This document shows positions 63,829 to 64,000 of a stretch of DNA of 64,000 nt, piece by piece; the stretch's first letter is position 1; every line of letters starts with the position of its first letter. Position numbers and translations under genes: made by a program. The DNA comes from Coralloluteibacterium stylophorae (GTDB lineage Bacteria; Pseudomonadota; Gammaproteobacteria; Xanthomonadales; Xanthomonadaceae), in the NCBI RefSeq assembly GCF_018122625.2, contig NZ_JAGQFT020000007.1, forward strand, positions 124,001-188,000, in the 5' to 3' direction. The notes beneath the pieces were generated by a model, which was not told the origin of the DNA, searched no databases, and was given only the letters and a program-made list of their open reading frames with translations.

Positions 63829-64000
63829 TCAGCCGCCCGCGGCGCGGAAGGCCTCGGGGCCCGGACGGAACGGGCGCGGCGCGATGCCCAGCCGCGCCCA
63901 GGCGTCGCCCGGGGCGACCAGGTCCACGCGGCTGCGGCGCAGGGCGTTGTCGATCGCGCGCAGCCGCCCGCCGGCGCGCGCCAGCACGGGCAGCAGGCGC
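63829..64000 (-). CDS. Unidentified protein, C-terminal fragment
   Basis: The last 56 residues of a minus-strand gene cut by the window end; the frame is open to base 63999 and stops with TGA at 63829-63831. The end contains LRAIDNALRRSRVDLVAPGD and WARLGIAPRPFRPGPEAF. This resembles the tail of an SDR-type nucleotide-sugar epimerase or similar, but I cannot name it with confidence. It ends 1 base after the ktrA stop, convergent. Confidence 0.5.
   Translation of the reverse strand, partial: RLLPVLARAGGRLRAIDNALRRSRVDLVAPGDAWARLGIAPRPFRPGPEAFRAAGG

Overview
The window is high-GC proteobacterial DNA with short intergenic gaps and many 4-base start/stop overlaps. Gene order and protein flavour point to the Xanthomonadales/Lysobacterales. 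The evidence is the block rpsI-rplM / Fe-S protein-coq7 / speD / clp (CRP homologue) / trpC-trpD-trpG, a SpeD starting [14 protein letters not shown], a PilU ATPase, a type II secretion remnant whose order matches E...M-N-D of the Xanthomonas xps operon, and REP-type GTAGGAGCGGCTTCAGCC repeats. No insertion sequence, phage gene or CRISPR array was seen.

Region 1 (1-19543) is a surface-polysaccharide locus. On the plus strand it has the end of rmlB, then rmlA, rmlC and rmlD (dTDP-L-rhamnose), ugd (UDP-glucuronate), a polyprenyl-phosphate-type GT2 and two large DUF2142-like membrane proteins flanking a small membrane-anchored protein. On the minus strand is a translationally coupled block (ABC ATPase Wzt, a glycosyltransferase, two sulfotransferases) followed by a 1399-residue protein fusing a sulfotransferase to two GT2 domains. 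A secreted acidic 497-residue protein with its own terminator separates wzt from the divergent permease gene wzm. I read the whole as synthesis, sulfation and export of a surface glycan.

Region 2 (19605-28776) holds a broken type II secretion operon (a gspE start joined to a gspM end, then intact gspN/C and gspD), cystathionine gamma-synthase/lyase and beta-synthase genes, a YdcH-family gene, two coiled-coil envelope proteins and pilU.

Region 3 (28798-43774) is mostly housekeeping: maleylacetoacetate isomerase and fumarylacetoacetase, a Ser/Thr kinase with TPRs, tRNA-Gln(CTG), rpsI, rplM, an Fe-S oxidoreductase subunit, coq7, an SMR exporter, speD, clp, a TSUP permease, a HAD phosphatase and trpCDG without trpE.

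Region 4 (43939-54896) is accessory: an AcoR-like sigma-54 activator, a TonB receptor resembling PQQ receptors, a REP cluster, and a proteobacterial dedicated sortase system. The sortase system has a histidine kinase, response regulator, VIT/VWA target and class GN sortase. It also has three small genes, two of which share an N-terminal motif and may be undescribed accessories.

Region 5 (54923-64000) has YegS lipid kinase, a DUF2254 protein, rpe, a J-domain protein, a cytochrome c, purC, an Mpo1-like protein, a membrane protein, an EamA transporter, the K+ uptake pair ktrB-ktrA, and a gene cut by the window end.
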